Notes under the pieces: generated by a model
Databases searched by the model: none
Told to the model about the DNA's origin: nothing
What the model saw: the letters and a program-made list of their open reading frames with translations, nothing else
Translations under genes and position numbers: made by a program
Shown: positions 21,041-21,085 of the stretch, piece by piece
How positions within the stretch are numbered: the first letter of the stretch is position 1
Layout: the number at the start of each line of letters is the position of its first letter
Source of the DNA: CAZTVN01 sp964617145
GTDB lineage: Bacteria; Patescibacteriota; Gracilibacteria; UBA1369; JACRIC01
Length of the DNA: 21,085 nucleotides
Direction of reading: 5' to 3'
Assembly: GCA_964617145.1 (NCBI GenBank)
Contig: CAZTVN010000019.1
Location: forward strand, 1 to 21,085

Positions 21041-21085
21041 AAGCAATACATTGGGGAGAAAATTTTCCATAATGAGTTGAAAAAT

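Noticed and set aside
21051..21085. Gene start at the right edge (ATG at 21074)
   Set aside because: The frame reads ATG AGT TGA and closes at once; nothing more can be seen before the window ends.

Overview
This AT-rich 21 kb window looks like a chromosomal fragment of a Candidate Phyla Radiation (Patescibacteria) bacterium. A Gracilibacteria/Peregrinibacteria-like relative is my best guess from gene style; it cannot be proved from this window. The signs are: a threonyl-tRNA synthetase without its N-terminal TGS domain, an S6 protein with a long charged tail, several very large unrecognisable proteins around a VirB6/TrbL-like membrane protein, and almost no Shine-Dalgarno sites at gene starts. 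All sixteen complete genes end in TAA (12) or TAG (4) and none in TGA, yet TGA is not read as sense inside them.

Left edge (1-2.1 kb, minus strand): a LysM/M23 cell-wall hydrolase is followed by yidD, then by a 216-bp imperfect inverted repeat that runs into an unidentified partial reading frame leaving the window. A 367-bp divergent promoter region separates this from the plus-strand housekeeping operon rpsF-ssb-rpsR-proB (2.3-4.7 kb), the classic S6-SSB-S18 block with glutamate 5-kinase attached.

Centre (4.8-14.45 kb): a good extended -10 promoter precedes five tightly packed plus-strand genes: a two-TM membrane protein, a 611-aa protein with one hydrophobic segment, a 471-aa protein with a C-terminal anchor, a 780-aa polytopic VirB6/TrbL-like protein, and a 1149-aa soluble protein with three divergent tandem domains. 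I read this as a candidate envelope or secretion assembly. No ATPase is encoded here, and it is the best candidate for an undescribed system.

Right part: two paralogous Fic proteins (minus and plus) diverge from a 172-bp region. Their promoters overlap two arrays of short repeats spaced about 11 bp, suggesting DNA-binding autoregulation. Convergent thrS follows, then divergent recF, whose start lies 6 nt after a -10 element and so may be leaderless. Between recF and a PrsW-family intramembrane protease lie two adjacent palindromic elements (87- and 135-bp periods) bounded by three TA dinucleotides, typical of MITE-like insertions. The first supplies the recF stop codon. A candidate promoter at the right edge points to a gene beyond the window.
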